Under the pieces are notes generated by a model, which was not told the origin of the DNA, made no database searches, and saw only the letters and a program-made list of their open reading frames with translations. A program made the position numbers and the translations under genes. Of a DNA stretch of 64,000 nucleotides, positions 1 through 8,978 are shown piece after piece. Source of the stretch: Rhodoferax sp. (GTDB lineage Bacteria; Pseudomonadota; Gammaproteobacteria; Burkholderiales; Burkholderiaceae_C); assembly GCA_029866205.1 (NCBI GenBank), contig JARWZT010000001.1, positions 62,001 through 126,000 on the forward strand. The letters run 5' to 3'. The number at the start of each line of letters is the position of its first letter. The first letter of the stretch is position 1.

Positions 1-327
1 CACACGGCCATCGTGGCGCTCACGCACGACCCCAAGCTGGACGATATGGCACTCTTGGAGGCGCTTAAATCCGAAGCGTTCTATGTGGGCGCGCTGGGCT
101 CGGGCCGAACGCAGGCGGCGCGCAAGCAGCGCCTGGCAGAACACTTTGACATGACCGAGGCCGAACTCGACCGCCTGCACGGCCCGGTGGGCTTGCGCTT
201 GGGCGCCAAAACTCCGGCAGAAATTGCGGTGTCGATCCTGGCCGAAATCGTGCAGGTCAAAAATGCCGGCGTGGTGGCGGGTTTTGCCGACTCCTCTTGC
301 GCCGTGCCGGGCGCGCCTGCGGTTTAG
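1..327 (+). CDS. XdhC-family protein, C-terminal part (runs off left edge)
   Basis: The reading frame is open from base 1, so the gene starts upstream. The visible ~108 residues carry the C-terminal Rossmann segment of XdhC/CoxI proteins (THDPKLDD, then FYVGALGSGRT and GLRLGAKTPAEIAVSILAEI). Family members bind and protect molybdenum cofactor before insertion into xanthine dehydrogenase-like hydroxylases. The TAG stop overlaps the TAA stop of the convergent psd gene by two bases (324-327), so there is no room for a terminator between them. The partner hydroxylase must lie outside the window. Confidence 0.8.
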   Translation, partial: HTAIVALTHDPKLDDMALLEALKSEAFYVGALGSGRTQAARKQRLAEHFDMTEAELDRLHGPVGLRLGAKTPAEIAVSILAEIVQVKNAGVVAGFADSSCAVPGAPAV

Positions 328-1175
328 CCGGCGGCGCGCTGGCCCATCCGTTGGCCCAGGCGCACCGGGGCGCCGCTCTGCCAGTCCGGGTTCCAGTCCA
401 GGGTGGCGCGCGGCCAAAGCAGCACCACCGTCGAACCTAGCAAAAAACGCCCCATTTCATCGCCTTGGCGCAGGGTCACGGCGCCATCGTCGTAATGCCA
501 CTCGGTCACCTGCGGCAGGCGCGGCGGATTCACCACGCCGTGCCATGTGGTGGCCATGCTCCCCACGATGGTGGCGCCCACCAGGGTGAGCACCATCGGG
601 CCGTGGTCGGTGTCAAACACGCACACCACCCGCTCGTTGCGGGCAAACAGCCCGGGCACACCGCGCGCGGTAGTCGGGTTCACCGAGAACAAATCACCCG
701 GAACATAAATCATGCGGGTCAGACGCCCATCGCATGGCATGTGAATGCGGTGGTAGTCGCGCGGGCTCAGGTAAATGGTGGCAAATGCCCCGTGGTCAAA
801 CTGGGCGGCCAGTGCCGCATCGCCGCCCACCAGCGCGGTGGTGCTGTAGTGGTGTCCTTTGGCCTGAAAAATCTGGTCGTGTGCGATCGCGCCAAACTGG
901 CTGATCGCGCCATCCACCGGGCAGATCCAGGTGCACGGCGCCAGCGGGCGGGCATCGGTACGCAGTGCCCGGGTAAAAAAATCGTTGAAGCAGGCGTAGC
1001 TCGCCAGGTTAGGGTCAGCCGCCTCAGCCATGTTGACCTGGTAGCGTTTGACAAACCAGGCAATCAGGCGGGTGGTGAGGTGGCCCCAGCGGCGGCTGGC
1101 GACCCAACCGGCAAAGGTGGTCAGGGCCTTCTTGGGCAGCAGGTATTGGGGCAATACCGATAAACGATCAGACAC
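324..1175 (-). CDS. psd: phosphatidylserine decarboxylase proenzyme
   Basis: This 283-residue inner-membrane enzyme converts phosphatidylserine to phosphatidylethanolamine. The LGST self-cleavage motif lies at residues ~246-249; Ser248 should become the pyruvoyl group. The Asp and His of the endoproteolytic triad sit in CPVDGAIS and RDYHRIHMP. Length matches the E. coli-type enzyme. The start is GTG at 1175-1173 with a GGAG about 9 bases upstream; no upstream ATG fits better. It is divergent from the LysR gene at 1272 with a 96-base gap that should hold both promoters. Confidence 0.93.
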   Translation of the reverse strand: MSDRLSVLPQYLLPKKALTTFAGWVASRRWGHLTTRLIAWFVKRYQVNMAEAADPNLASYACFNDFFTRALRTDARPLAPCTWICPVDGAISQFGAIAHDQIFQAKGHHYSTTALVGGDAALAAQFDHGAFATIYLSPRDYHRIHMPCDGRLTRMIYVPGDLFSVNPTTARGVPGLFARNERVVCVFDTDHGPMVLTLVGATIVGSMATTWHGVVNPPRLPQVTEWHYDDGAVTLRQGDEMGRFLLGSTVVLLWPRATLDWNPDWQSGAPVRLGQRMGQRAAG

Positions 1176-1271
1176 AGCGGCTCCGGTGGGAAAAAGTCGG
1201 GTCCCACCGCACCAAAAGCAGGTGGGTCGGAAGCTGCGGAAATTATAAAGAGTGGCCTATAGTGGCGACCT

Positions 1272-2159
1272 ATGAGTACCGCCCGCATTCCACCCATCCA
1301 GTGTCTGTTGACTTTTGAGGCGCTGGCGCGCCTGCGCAGCGTGACGCAAGCTTCCGAAGAACTGTGCGTCACCCCCAGCGCGGTGAGCCACCGGGTGCGG
1401 CAGTTGGAACAGATCATCGGCACCAAACTGTTTGGCCGCGCCGATTTCTCGCTCACCACCGAGGGCAGCGAATACCTGGCCCATGTGCGCGAGGGGCTGT
1501 CCATTTTGCAAAAATTCCCCAGTGCCAGTGCTGCGCCGGGCAAGCGCAAGCTGCGCTTGGCGGTCACGCCAACGTTCGCCCGTTCGATCGTCATTCCGCG
1601 CCTGCGCGAATTTACCGAGGCGTATCCCGAGATCGACCTGACCCTGCAGGTGTCGATCCCGCTGCTGGACGTGGTCGCCGAAGACGCTGACCTGACGGTG
1701 CGCTTTGGCGCCGGGCGCTACGCCGATCTCGAGCACATCTGCCTGACCAAAGATGAGGTCACTCCCATGGCGTCTCCTGCTTTTGTGCGGGAGCACGGAC
1801 CGTTTGTGGAGGCACAAGATCTGCTGAACATGCCCTTTTTGCGCAGCCCGCTGGAGCCCTGGCGCACCTGGTTTGCCGCCCATCATCTGGATTGGCCCGA
1901 GCCAATCGACGGCTCGCAGTTCAATGACATCGGCCTGATGTGCGATGGCGCGGCGGCCGGTATGGGGATTGCGCTGGTGCGCCTGAAGCTGGGTGCCCCC
2001 TGGCTGGAAAACGGCTCCCTGGTGCGCCTGGGCAGCAGTGACACCTTTGTCGGTAATGTGCCCAGCCCCCACGCCCACTACCTGTGCTGGCGCACCGGGA
2101 TGATGGACCGTTGGGAGTGCGCTGCCTTTGCCGAGTGGCTCAAGAAAGTGTTGGCCTGA
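1272..2159 (+). CDS. LysR-family transcriptional regulator, GcvA-like
   Basis: A 295-residue LysR protein. Residues ~12-65 form the winged helix-turn-helix (FEALARLRSVTQASEELCV, then PSAVSHRVRQLEQ), followed by a periplasmic-binding-protein-like effector domain. The N-terminal sequence and the LCVTPSAVSHRVRQLE pattern resemble GcvA/AmpR-type regulators. It is divergent from psd and 111 bases upstream of a GlcD-type oxidase on the same strand. Its target is not evident; that oxidase or psd are the nearest candidates, which is an inference from position only. Confidence 0.85.
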   Translation: MSTARIPPIQCLLTFEALARLRSVTQASEELCVTPSAVSHRVRQLEQIIGTKLFGRADFSLTTEGSEYLAHVREGLSILQKFPSASAAPGKRKLRLAVTPTFARSIVIPRLREFTEAYPEIDLTLQVSIPLLDVVAEDADLTVRFGAGRYADLEHICLTKDEVTPMASPAFVREHGPFVEAQDLLNMPFLRSPLEPWRTWFAAHHLDWPEPIDGSQFNDIGLMCDGAAAGMGIALVRLKLGAPWLENGSLVRLGSSDTFVGNVPSPHAHYLCWRTGMMDRWECAAFAEWLKKVLA

Positions 2160-2270
2160 CCGCTTCGCACCCGGGACCGTTAGGACTTGCGTACCTGAGT
2201 CGCGCAAATTCACGCCGGCGTGCAACTTTCTTCACGTGCCGGGCCCCGGAGTTCCCGTAAAGTCCAAGTC

Positions 2271-3773
2271 ATGAATGCCCCATTGAACGCCCAAGCCGAA
2301 GAACTGCTGCAAAAAGCCACCTTACAGGCGCAGATCGTGCATGCCTTGTCGGCGCATCTGCCCCCCCACGCGCTGCTCTACCAGTCGGAAGACACCACGC
2401 CCTACGAGTGCGATGGGCTGACCGCTTACCGCCAACGTCCTTTGGTGGTGGCCTTGCCCGAGACCGAGGCGCAGGTGCAGGCGGTGCTGCGCAGTTGCCA
2501 TGCGTTGGGGGTGCCGGTGGTGGCGCGCGGCGCCGGCACAGGCCTGTCGGGCGGTGCCATGCCCGACGCCCGCGGTGTGACGATGTCGCTGGCCAAGTTC
2601 AACAAAATTCTTGAGGTGAACCCCTACAGCCGCACGGCACGGGTGCAATGTGGCGTGCGCAATCTGGCCATCAGCGAGGCTGCCGCCCCCCATGGGCTGT
2701 ACTACGCGCCTGACCCGTCCAGCCAAATTGCCTGCACCATTGGGGGCAACGTGGCCGAAAACTCCGGCGGTGTGCATTGCCTGAAATATGGCCTGACCTT
2801 GCACAACGTGCTGCAGGTGCGCGGCCTGACGATTGAAGGCGAGCCCATCACCTTCGGCGCGCAGGCGCTGGACGCGCCGGGGTATGACCTGATGAGCGTG
2901 GTGGTGGGCAGCGAAGGCATGTTGGCCGTTACGCTGGAAGTGCTGGTCAAGCTGGTACCCAAGCCCCAACTGGCGCGCTGCATCATGGCCAGCTTTGACG
3001 ATGTGCGCAAAGCGGGTGAAGCCGTGGCCGCGGTGATTGCCGCAGGCATCATTCCGGCGGGGCTGGAAATGATGGACAAGCCCATGACGGCGGCGGTCGA
3101 AGACTTTGTGCACGCCGGCTACGACCTGAGCGCCGCCGCGATTTTGCTGTGCGAGAGCGACGGCACCGCCGAAGAAGTGCAGGAAGAAATCGAGCGTATG
3201 AGCGATGTGTTGCGCAGCCAAGGCGCCACCGCCATCGCCGTCAGCCAGAGCGAGGCCGAACGCCTGCGGTTTTGGAGCGGACGCAAAAACGCGTTCCCGG
3301 CCAGCGGGCGCATCAGCCCCGATTACATGTGCATGGACAGCACTATTCCGCGCAAGCGCCTGGCCGACATCTTGCTGGCCATCTCCGAGATGGAAAAGAA
3401 GTACCAGTTGCGCTGTGCCAACGTGTTCCATGCGGGGGATGGCAACTTGCACCCGCTGATCATGTTTGACGCCAGCGACCCCGATCAGCTGCACCGCTGT
3501 GAGCTGTTTGGCGCGGACATTCTGGAAACCAGCGTGGCGATGGGCGGCACGGTGACCGGAGAGCATGGCGTAGGCGTGGAAAAACTCAACAGCATGTGCG
3601 TGCAGTTCAGCCCCGAAGAAAACGCCCAGATGTTTGCCATCAAGCGCGCGTTCGACCCGCAGGGCCTGCTCAACCCAGGCAAGGTGATTCCTACCCTGCA
3701 CCGTTGCGCCGAGTACGGCAAGATGCTGGTGCGCGCCGGGCAGATCAAACACCCGGATTTACCGCGTTTCTAG
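2271..3773 (+). CDS. FAD-linked oxidase, GlcD / D-lactate dehydrogenase type
   Basis: The 500-residue protein has a PCMH-type FAD-binding domain (VVARGAGTGLSGGAMPD near residues 83-99; IGGNVAENSGGVHCLKYG near 150) and a FAD-oxidase C-terminal domain (NVFHAGDGNLHPL, TVTGEHGVGVEK, DPQGLLNPGKVIP). These are hallmarks of GlcD and of D-lactate/D-2-hydroxyacid dehydrogenases, which oxidise 2-hydroxyacids to 2-oxoacids. ATG 2271 gives the usual GlcD length; an upstream in-frame start at 2220 would add 17 unlikely residues. No glcE or glcF follows, so a stand-alone D-2-hydroxyacid dehydrogenase is as likely as a glycolate oxidase subunit. Confidence 0.85.
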   Translation: MNAPLNAQAEELLQKATLQAQIVHALSAHLPPHALLYQSEDTTPYECDGLTAYRQRPLVVALPETEAQVQAVLRSCHALGVPVVARGAGTGLSGGAMPDARGVTMSLAKFNKILEVNPYSRTARVQCGVRNLAISEAAAPHGLYYAPDPSSQIACTIGGNVAENSGGVHCLKYGLTLHNVLQVRGLTIEGEPITFGAQALDAPGYDLMSVVVGSEGMLAVTLEVLVKLVPKPQLARCIMASFDDVRKAGEAVAAVIAAGIIPAGLEMMDKPMTAAVEDFVHAGYDLSAAAILLCESDGTAEEVQEEIERMSDVLRSQGATAIAVSQSEAERLRFWSGRKNAFPASGRISPDYMCMDSTIPRKRLADILLAISEMEKKYQLRCANVFHAGDGNLHPLIMFDASDPDQLHRCELFGADILETSVAMGGTVTGEHGVGVEKLNSMCVQFSPEENAQMFAIKRAFDPQGLLNPGKVIPTLHRCAEYGKMLVRAGQIKHPDLPRF

Positions 3774-3796
3774 GCGCCGCCGCGCGGCCTAGCCGG

Positions 3797-4774
3797 TCAG
3801 GGCTTGGCGGGCTCGATCAAACGTACTGCAAACGGGTTGCCTTGGCGTGTGTCTACGGTCACATGCACGGCGCGTACGTCGGCAGCGCCCGGTACTTCCA
3901 GTCGCGTGAGTTGTGGCAGCGGCTTTTTGTTCAAGATAAAGGGCTGGTCGAAGCGAAAGACATGGCTATCGCCGTGGATCAGCAGGACCGGGATGTTGGC
4001 TTGCGCGACCATGGGCAAGAGTGTCTCGCCAATCGTTTTTCGAAAGCCCGAGTGCGTAGGAAAGTCTTCCCACAGATTTTTGCCTTCAAACACATCGGCC
4101 TGCATGGCAAACACCAGGGCTTTGGCCTGGGCCTGACGGGCGGCAGCAAAGGCTTCGCCAATCCACGCGATGTTGGCCTTTTCCCGCTCAAAAAATTCTG
4201 CAATAGCGCGGGGGTCGCGCGCTTCAAAATTGTTGTTGCTCCCTACGATATGCACTGTTGCAAAGACCACGTCTTGGTACTGCCATCGTTGATTCTCAAC
4301 AAAGCTGGCAAAGGGGGGCATGCTCGTCGACTGGTTTTGTACGGTCAACGGGTTTTTACCTAGCGACAGCCCGGAGGGGTAAAAAACCGACCGCAGGGCC
4401 TGAAGCCGCTCCAGCGGATCATGGCTGCCATTGTTAGCGCGATGGCAGTCGGTCCATTCGTTGTCGCCTGGTGTGTAGACCAAGGCGCTGTCAAAAAGGT
4501 TGAAATGTCCCAGTTGCACTTTGGACTCTTCGTCGGAGCACAGGGTGGAGCCCGATTTGAAATCGCCTACATGAATGGAAAAACGGGGGCGTTCCTGGTT
4601 GATCGCTCGGATAAGCGCTTTGTAAGGCGCATAGCCCTGGGCCGCTTGGCCGTAGGGCAGATCGCCCAGCGCGACAAAGCTAAAGGCTGGTTGGGCCCAG
4701 GCGCCTTGGACGGCGGCACAGGCAAGAATCGCCGTCATAAGCCCTTTTCCCAACGAGTTATTTAATAGTTGCAT
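3797..4774 (-). CDS. secreted calcineurin-like metallophosphoesterase
   Basis: A 325-residue protein with an N-terminal signal peptide (about residues 1-27, hydrophobic core ending AWAQ), so probably periplasmic. Metallophosphatase-like motifs occur in order: ALGDLPYG, HVGDFKSG, TPGDNEW and, near the C-terminus, LIHGDSHVFR, matching the metal-binding Asp/Asn/His set. The substrate is unknown. It is convergent with the GlcD-like gene (23-base gap) and divergent from the Bug-type binding protein at 4958, with a 183-base spacer. Confidence 0.72.
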   Translation of the reverse strand: MQLLNNSLGKGLMTAILACAAVQGAWAQPAFSFVALGDLPYGQAAQGYAPYKALIRAINQERPRFSIHVGDFKSGSTLCSDEESKVQLGHFNLFDSALVYTPGDNEWTDCHRANNGSHDPLERLQALRSVFYPSGLSLGKNPLTVQNQSTSMPPFASFVENQRWQYQDVVFATVHIVGSNNNFEARDPRAIAEFFEREKANIAWIGEAFAAARQAQAKALVFAMQADVFEGKNLWEDFPTHSGFRKTIGETLLPMVAQANIPVLLIHGDSHVFRFDQPFILNKKPLPQLTRLEVPGAADVRAVHVTVDTRQGNPFAVRLIEPAKP

Positions 4775-4957
4775 GGATGTATTTCTCTAACAACGTGGCA
4801 TTTGTGGGTGCAAACAACCCGCACATGCAAGGGATTTCAAAATCGCCCTGGGGTTGTAAGCCAAGTCAGTTGCGTGACAATAGCAGGCCCGAGGACCAAA
4901 CGGCGGCGTTCCATTGTCGCGCCAAGGCTACTTTTCAATAAATAGGAGACCAAAGCC

Positions 4958-5965
4958 ATGCCCCATTTCCAGACACCCGCAGCGTTTGCCATAGACCGCC
5001 GCGCCTTGATTCAATCGGCTTTGGCCGGCGCCGCAGGCCTGGCACTCCCCGCCTGGGCCCAATCCAGTTGGCCGGCCAAGCCGGTGACGCTGGTGGTGCC
5101 CTTTCCGGCCGGCGGCGGCACCGATGCGTTCGCTCGCCCCTTGTCAGCGCAATTTGCCCGACTCACTGAGAAGCAGCTCATCATTGACAACAAAGGCGGC
5201 GCTGGTGGTACTTTGGGTGCCGGAGTGGCGGCAAAGGCTGCGCCCGATGGTTACACCTTGTTCATGGGCGCGGTGCACCACACCATTGCGCCCAGCATGT
5301 ACCCCAAGCTCGACTACGACCTGGAGCGTGACTTTGTGCCCTTGTTGCTGGTGGCCAGCGTGCCGCAGATTTTGGTGGTCAACCCCAAAAAAGTGCCCGT
5401 CGCCAACTACGCTGAATTTTTGGCCTTTGTGCGCAAGAACCCCGGTAAGCTGAACTATGGCTCGGCTGGCGGCGGTACTTCGCACCACCTCGCGGGGGAG
5501 TTGTTCAAGCTACAGACCAACACCTTCATCACCCATATTCCTTACCGCGGTTCGGGTCCCGCCTTGCAAGATTTGATTGCAGGCAACGTGGACATGATGT
5601 TTGATGGGCTGGGCTCATCGGCCGCCCATATCAAGGGCGGTCGCATCAAGGCCTTGATGGTGTCCGGTGCCAAGCGCAACCCGGCTTTTCCCGATGTGCC
5701 GTGCTCCACCGAGCTGGGTCTGCCCGATTACACCGTCAGTACCTGGTATGGCATCTGGGCCCCTAAGGGCACACCCGCGGACGCGCAGGCGCGCGCCATT
5801 GAAGAGATTCGGCGGGCCTGTCTGACCGACGAGGCTAAAGTCACCTGGGCCAACCAAGGCGCTGATTTCCCCAACTTGGCTGGCGCCCAATTTGACGGTT
5901 TTATCAAAAGTGAGTTGGCCAAATGGTCCAAGGTGGTCAAAGCCTCGGGCGCCAAACTCGACTGA
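4958..5965 (+). CDS. Bug/TctC-family tripartite tricarboxylate transporter substrate-binding protein
   Basis: A 335-residue periplasmic solute receptor. The N-terminus has a twin-arginine-like signal (DRRALIQSALAGAAGLALPA, then WAQ). Mature sequence shows Bug-family signatures: PVTLVVPFPAGGGTDAFARP, GAGGTLGAG, YGSAGGGTSHHLAGELF. Burkholderiales carry many orphan Bug genes; no TctA/TctB membrane genes are adjacent here. GGAG lies 12 bases before the ATG. The next gene encodes a malonyl-CoA synthetase-like ligase, so malonate or a related dicarboxylate is a possible ligand (inference from adjacency). Confidence 0.88.
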   Translation: MPHFQTPAAFAIDRRALIQSALAGAAGLALPAWAQSSWPAKPVTLVVPFPAGGGTDAFARPLSAQFARLTEKQLIIDNKGGAGGTLGAGVAAKAAPDGYTLFMGAVHHTIAPSMYPKLDYDLERDFVPLLLVASVPQILVVNPKKVPVANYAEFLAFVRKNPGKLNYGSAGGGTSHHLAGELFKLQTNTFITHIPYRGSGPALQDLIAGNVDMMFDGLGSSAAHIKGGRIKALMVSGAKRNPAFPDVPCSTELGLPDYTVSTWYGIWAPKGTPADAQARAIEEIRRACLTDEAKVTWANQGADFPNLAGAQFDGFIKSELAKWSKVVKASGAKLD

Positions 5966-5994
5966 TTTTTTACCTCGGGTTTTCGTTCCGCACC

Positions 5995-7536
5995 ATGGCA
6001 CAACACAATCTCTTTGCCGCCCTGCGCGCGGCTTTCCCCAGCGATCTGGACGGCACCGCGGTGGAGACCGACACCGGACTGCTCTACTCCTGGCGAGACC
6101 TGGACCGCGCCACCGCCATGGTGGCCAACTTGCTGCAGTCGCTCGATTTGCCAGCGGGTAGCCGCATCGCCGCGCATACCGAAAAATCGGTCGAAGCCAT
6201 GGTCTTGTACCTGGCAACTCTGCGTGCAGGCTATGTGTATTTGCCACTCAACACGGCCTACCAAAGCGCCGAAGTGGAATACTTTGTTGGCAACGCCGAA
6301 CCCGCTGTGGTGGTGTGCGCCAGCCGCAACTTTGGCTGGGTCAGCAAGATCGCGTTCAAGGCCGGTACGCAATATGTGTTTACCCTGGACGAAGACCGCA
6401 CCGGCAGTCTGCTGGACCGCGCTGCGCAGCAAATTGATGTGCACACCGTGGCCCCGCGCCAGGACGACGACCTGGCGGCCATTGTGTACACCAGTGGTAC
6501 CACCGGGCGCAGCAAGGGTGCCATGCTCAGCCACGGCAATTTGCGCAGCAACGCCGAGGTGCTCAAAGACTACTGGGGTTGGCAAAAGGGCGATGTGCTG
6601 ATCCACGCGCTGCCCATCTTTCATGTGCACGGCCTGTTTGTGGCGATTCATGGCGCGCTGCTCAATGGCAGCAAGATGGTGTGGATGGGCAAGTTTGAAC
6701 CCCGAGCCGTGCTGGCCCACATGGCCCAAGCCACCGTGTTCATGGGCGTTCCCACCTTGTATGTGCGGCTGCTGGCTGAGCCTGGCCTCACGGCAGAGGC
6801 CACCCGCACCATGCGGCTGTTTATTGCTGGTTCTGCGCCGCTGCTGCTTGAAACCTTCAAGGAGTGGACGGCGCGCACGGGCCACACCATTTTGGAGCGC
6901 TACGGCATGAGCGAGACGGTCATGCTCACGTCCAACCCCTACACGGCGGACGCCCGCTTTGAGTACCAAAGCGAGCGCCGGGGCGCCACGGTGGGCTTTC
7001 CCCTGCCCGGCGTCAGCTTGCGCGTTGCGGGTGAGGGCGATGCGCCGCTGGCGGAGGGCGAGATTGGCGGCATTCAGGTGCGCGGTCCCAACGTGTTTGC
7101 CGGCTACTGGCGCATGCCCGAGAAGACGGCTGAAGAATTTACTGCCGACGGCTTTTTCAGAACCGGCGATGTGGGCAAGGTCGACGCGCGCGGCTATGTG
7201 CACATCGTGGGTCGCAGCAAAGACCTGATCATCAGTGGCGGCTACAACGTCTACCCGGCCGAAATTGAGGGCTATATCAACGAGCTGCCTGGCGTGGCCG
7301 AGAGCGCACTGGTGGGCGTGCCGCACCCGGACTTTGGCGAGGTCGGTGTGGCCGTGGTGATTGCCAAGCCCGGCGCCGACCCGCAGGCCAGCGCCATCAT
7401 GGCTGCGCTCAAGCAGCAGCTGGCCAATTTCAAAATTCCCAAGCACTGTGTGGTGGTGGCCGAGCTGCCGCGCAACGCCATGGGCAAAGTGCAAAAAAAC
7501 CTGTTGCGCGCACAGTACCAGGCGCTGTTTTCCTGA
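5995..7536 (+). CDS. matB: malonyl-CoA synthetase-like AMP-forming acyl-CoA ligase
   Basis: A 513-residue ANL-superfamily adenylating enzyme. Seen: the P-loop YTSGTTGRSKGAM (~residue 165), the hinge region GRSKDLIISGGYNVYPAEIE and the C-terminal catalytic lysine in NAMGKVQKNLLR. The N-terminus (FAALRAAFPSDLDGTAVET) and overall length resemble MatB, which activates malonate to malonyl-CoA. ATG 5995 is chosen over an in-frame start at 5923 that overlaps the upstream gene. No malonyl-CoA decarboxylase is adjacent, so another short dicarboxylate or acid remains possible. Confidence 0.75.
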   Translation: MAQHNLFAALRAAFPSDLDGTAVETDTGLLYSWRDLDRATAMVANLLQSLDLPAGSRIAAHTEKSVEAMVLYLATLRAGYVYLPLNTAYQSAEVEYFVGNAEPAVVVCASRNFGWVSKIAFKAGTQYVFTLDEDRTGSLLDRAAQQIDVHTVAPRQDDDLAAIVYTSGTTGRSKGAMLSHGNLRSNAEVLKDYWGWQKGDVLIHALPIFHVHGLFVAIHGALLNGSKMVWMGKFEPRAVLAHMAQATVFMGVPTLYVRLLAEPGLTAEATRTMRLFIAGSAPLLLETFKEWTARTGHTILERYGMSETVMLTSNPYTADARFEYQSERRGATVGFPLPGVSLRVAGEGDAPLAEGEIGGIQVRGPNVFAGYWRMPEKTAEEFTADGFFRTGDVGKVDARGYVHIVGRSKDLIISGGYNVYPAEIEGYINELPGVAESALVGVPHPDFGEVGVAVVIAKPGADPQASAIMAALKQQLANFKIPKHCVVVAELPRNAMGKVQKNLLRAQYQALFS

Positions 7537-7556
7537 TTGCCCCTGAGCCTTTGCCC

Positions 7557-8774
7557 ATGCGCCAAACCATCCAGAACCTCGAAGAATCGCAAATCCGCGA
7601 AGTGGCCAACGCAGGACTGGGCCGCAGCGACGTGCTGGCCTTCTGGTTTGGCGAGAGCGACGAGGTGACGCCCGACTTCATTCGCCAAGCAGCCATTGAG
7701 TCACTGCAGCGCGGCGAAACGTTTTATGCCCACAACCTGGGCTTGCCCGAGCTGCGCCAGGCCATTGCCAGCGCCATGACGGCCAAGCACGCAAACCACG
7801 CGGGCGCCACACCGATTGCCATGGAGCGCATCGCCGTGACCACCGGTGGGGTGAGCGCGCTGATGCTGGCAGTGCAAGCGCTGGTGGACGCGGGCGACGA
7901 TGTAGTGGCTGTCACACCGGTGTGGCCCAACCTGACCGCGCAGGCGCTCATCATGGGCGCGAAGCTGCGCACCGTGTCCCTCAGGCCGCAGACCAGCGGG
8001 CCCGATGCGGGTGCCTGGACCTTGGACTTGCCCCGGCTGCTGGACAGCATCACCCCTGGCACCAAGCTGCTGATCCTGAACGCCCCCAACAACCCCACTG
8101 GCTGGACTCTGAGCCGTAACGAGCAAGTCGCCATCCTGGACCATTGCCGCAGCACCGGAACCTGGATCTTGGCCGACGAGGTGTACGAAAACCTGTATTA
8201 CGCCCCCAGCGCCAACGCCTGCGCGCCCAGTTTTCTGGACATTGCGCAACCGCAAGACCGCTTGGTGGTGGTGCACAGTTTTTCCAAGAGCTACCTCATG
8301 ACCGGCTGGCGCCTGGGTTGGCTGGTGATGCCGCCGCAAATGACGGCCGCCATGGGCAAGCTGGTGGAGTTCAACACCTCGTGCGCCAGCGTGTTCACCC
8401 AGCGCGCTGGCATCGTGGCGCTGCAGCGCCGCGACGAAGTCACGCCCCGCGTGGTGGCCCACCTCAAAACCTGCCGCGACACCCTGATCCCCGCGCTGCG
8501 CACCCTGCCCGACCTGCAGGTAGCGCTACCCCTGGGTGGCATGTACGCGTTTTTTCAGTTGCCCGGCCACACCGATTCATTGGCCACCGCCAAGCGACTG
8601 GTAGCCGAAGCCGGCCTGGGCCTGGCGCCCGGCAGCGCCTTTGCCCCTGAAGCGGCCGGTTGGCTGCGCTGGTGTTTTGCATCCAAAGACCTGGGGCGGC
8701 TCACGCAAGGCGTGGAGCGGCTGGGGGCGTGGTTGCGACGGGTGGAGCAGACTGAATCCCCCCGAGTTGCTTAG
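7557..8774 (+). CDS. PLP-dependent aminotransferase, class I/II
   Basis: A 405-residue fold-type I aminotransferase. Visible motifs: NAPNNPTGWTL, DEVYENLYY and the PLP lysine in SFSKSYLMTGWRLGW, with a C-terminal GWLRWCFA arginine region for carboxylate binding. The family transfers amino groups from amino acids to 2-oxoacids. ATG 7557 is chosen; TTG 7551 is in frame but less likely. It follows the MatB-like gene by 20 bases and may be cotranscribed, but a functional link is not obvious. Substrate cannot be predicted. Confidence 0.82.
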   Translation: MRQTIQNLEESQIREVANAGLGRSDVLAFWFGESDEVTPDFIRQAAIESLQRGETFYAHNLGLPELRQAIASAMTAKHANHAGATPIAMERIAVTTGGVSALMLAVQALVDAGDDVVAVTPVWPNLTAQALIMGAKLRTVSLRPQTSGPDAGAWTLDLPRLLDSITPGTKLLILNAPNNPTGWTLSRNEQVAILDHCRSTGTWILADEVYENLYYAPSANACAPSFLDIAQPQDRLVVVHSFSKSYLMTGWRLGWLVMPPQMTAAMGKLVEFNTSCASVFTQRAGIVALQRRDEVTPRVVAHLKTCRDTLIPALRTLPDLQVALPLGGMYAFFQLPGHTDSLATAKRLVAEAGLGLAPGSAFAPEAAGWLRWCFASKDLGRLTQGVERLGAWLRRVEQTESPRVA

Positions 8775-8932
8775 CGGCAAACGCCCGCTAAGGTTGCCCA
8801 GCGGCACCAGCGCCAAGCGCAACAACTGTCCCACGACATGGGCCGCCTCCAGGTAAAGCCAGGCTTGATTTGCGTAGACTGCGATTTTTGCGCGCTGGGT
8901 CAGTTGGGCGTAGGCTGCGCCGTCAAATCGGC
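8775..8932. other. intergenic spacer with possible gene remnant on minus strand
   Basis: Between the convergent aminotransferase and CDF genes. On the minus strand a frame through this stretch reads like an amphipathic protein segment (for example AKIAVYANQAWLYLEAAHVV) but has no credible start and runs into the aminotransferase antisense. It may be the tail of a decayed gene; I do not recognise the family. Confidence 0.25.
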
Positions 8933-8972
8933 GAATGCCCAAATGCCCAAATGCCCAAATGCCCAAATGTCC
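8933..8972. repeat. short tandem repeat, five copies of an 8-base unit
   Basis: Five head-to-tail copies of AAATGCCC (first copy begins GA instead of AA; last has T for C at position 6) fill 40 bases ending six bases before the stop of the CDF gene. Three inner copies are identical. An 8-base unit is not a multiple of three, so copy-number change would shift any overlapping frame, but here it lies just outside the CDF coding region. Confidence 0.9.
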
Positions 8973-8978
8973 GATGGC

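Noticed and set aside
5728..7494. 588-codon minus-strand open frame
   Set aside because: Antisense to the MatB-like gene whose AMP-ligase motifs are clear.
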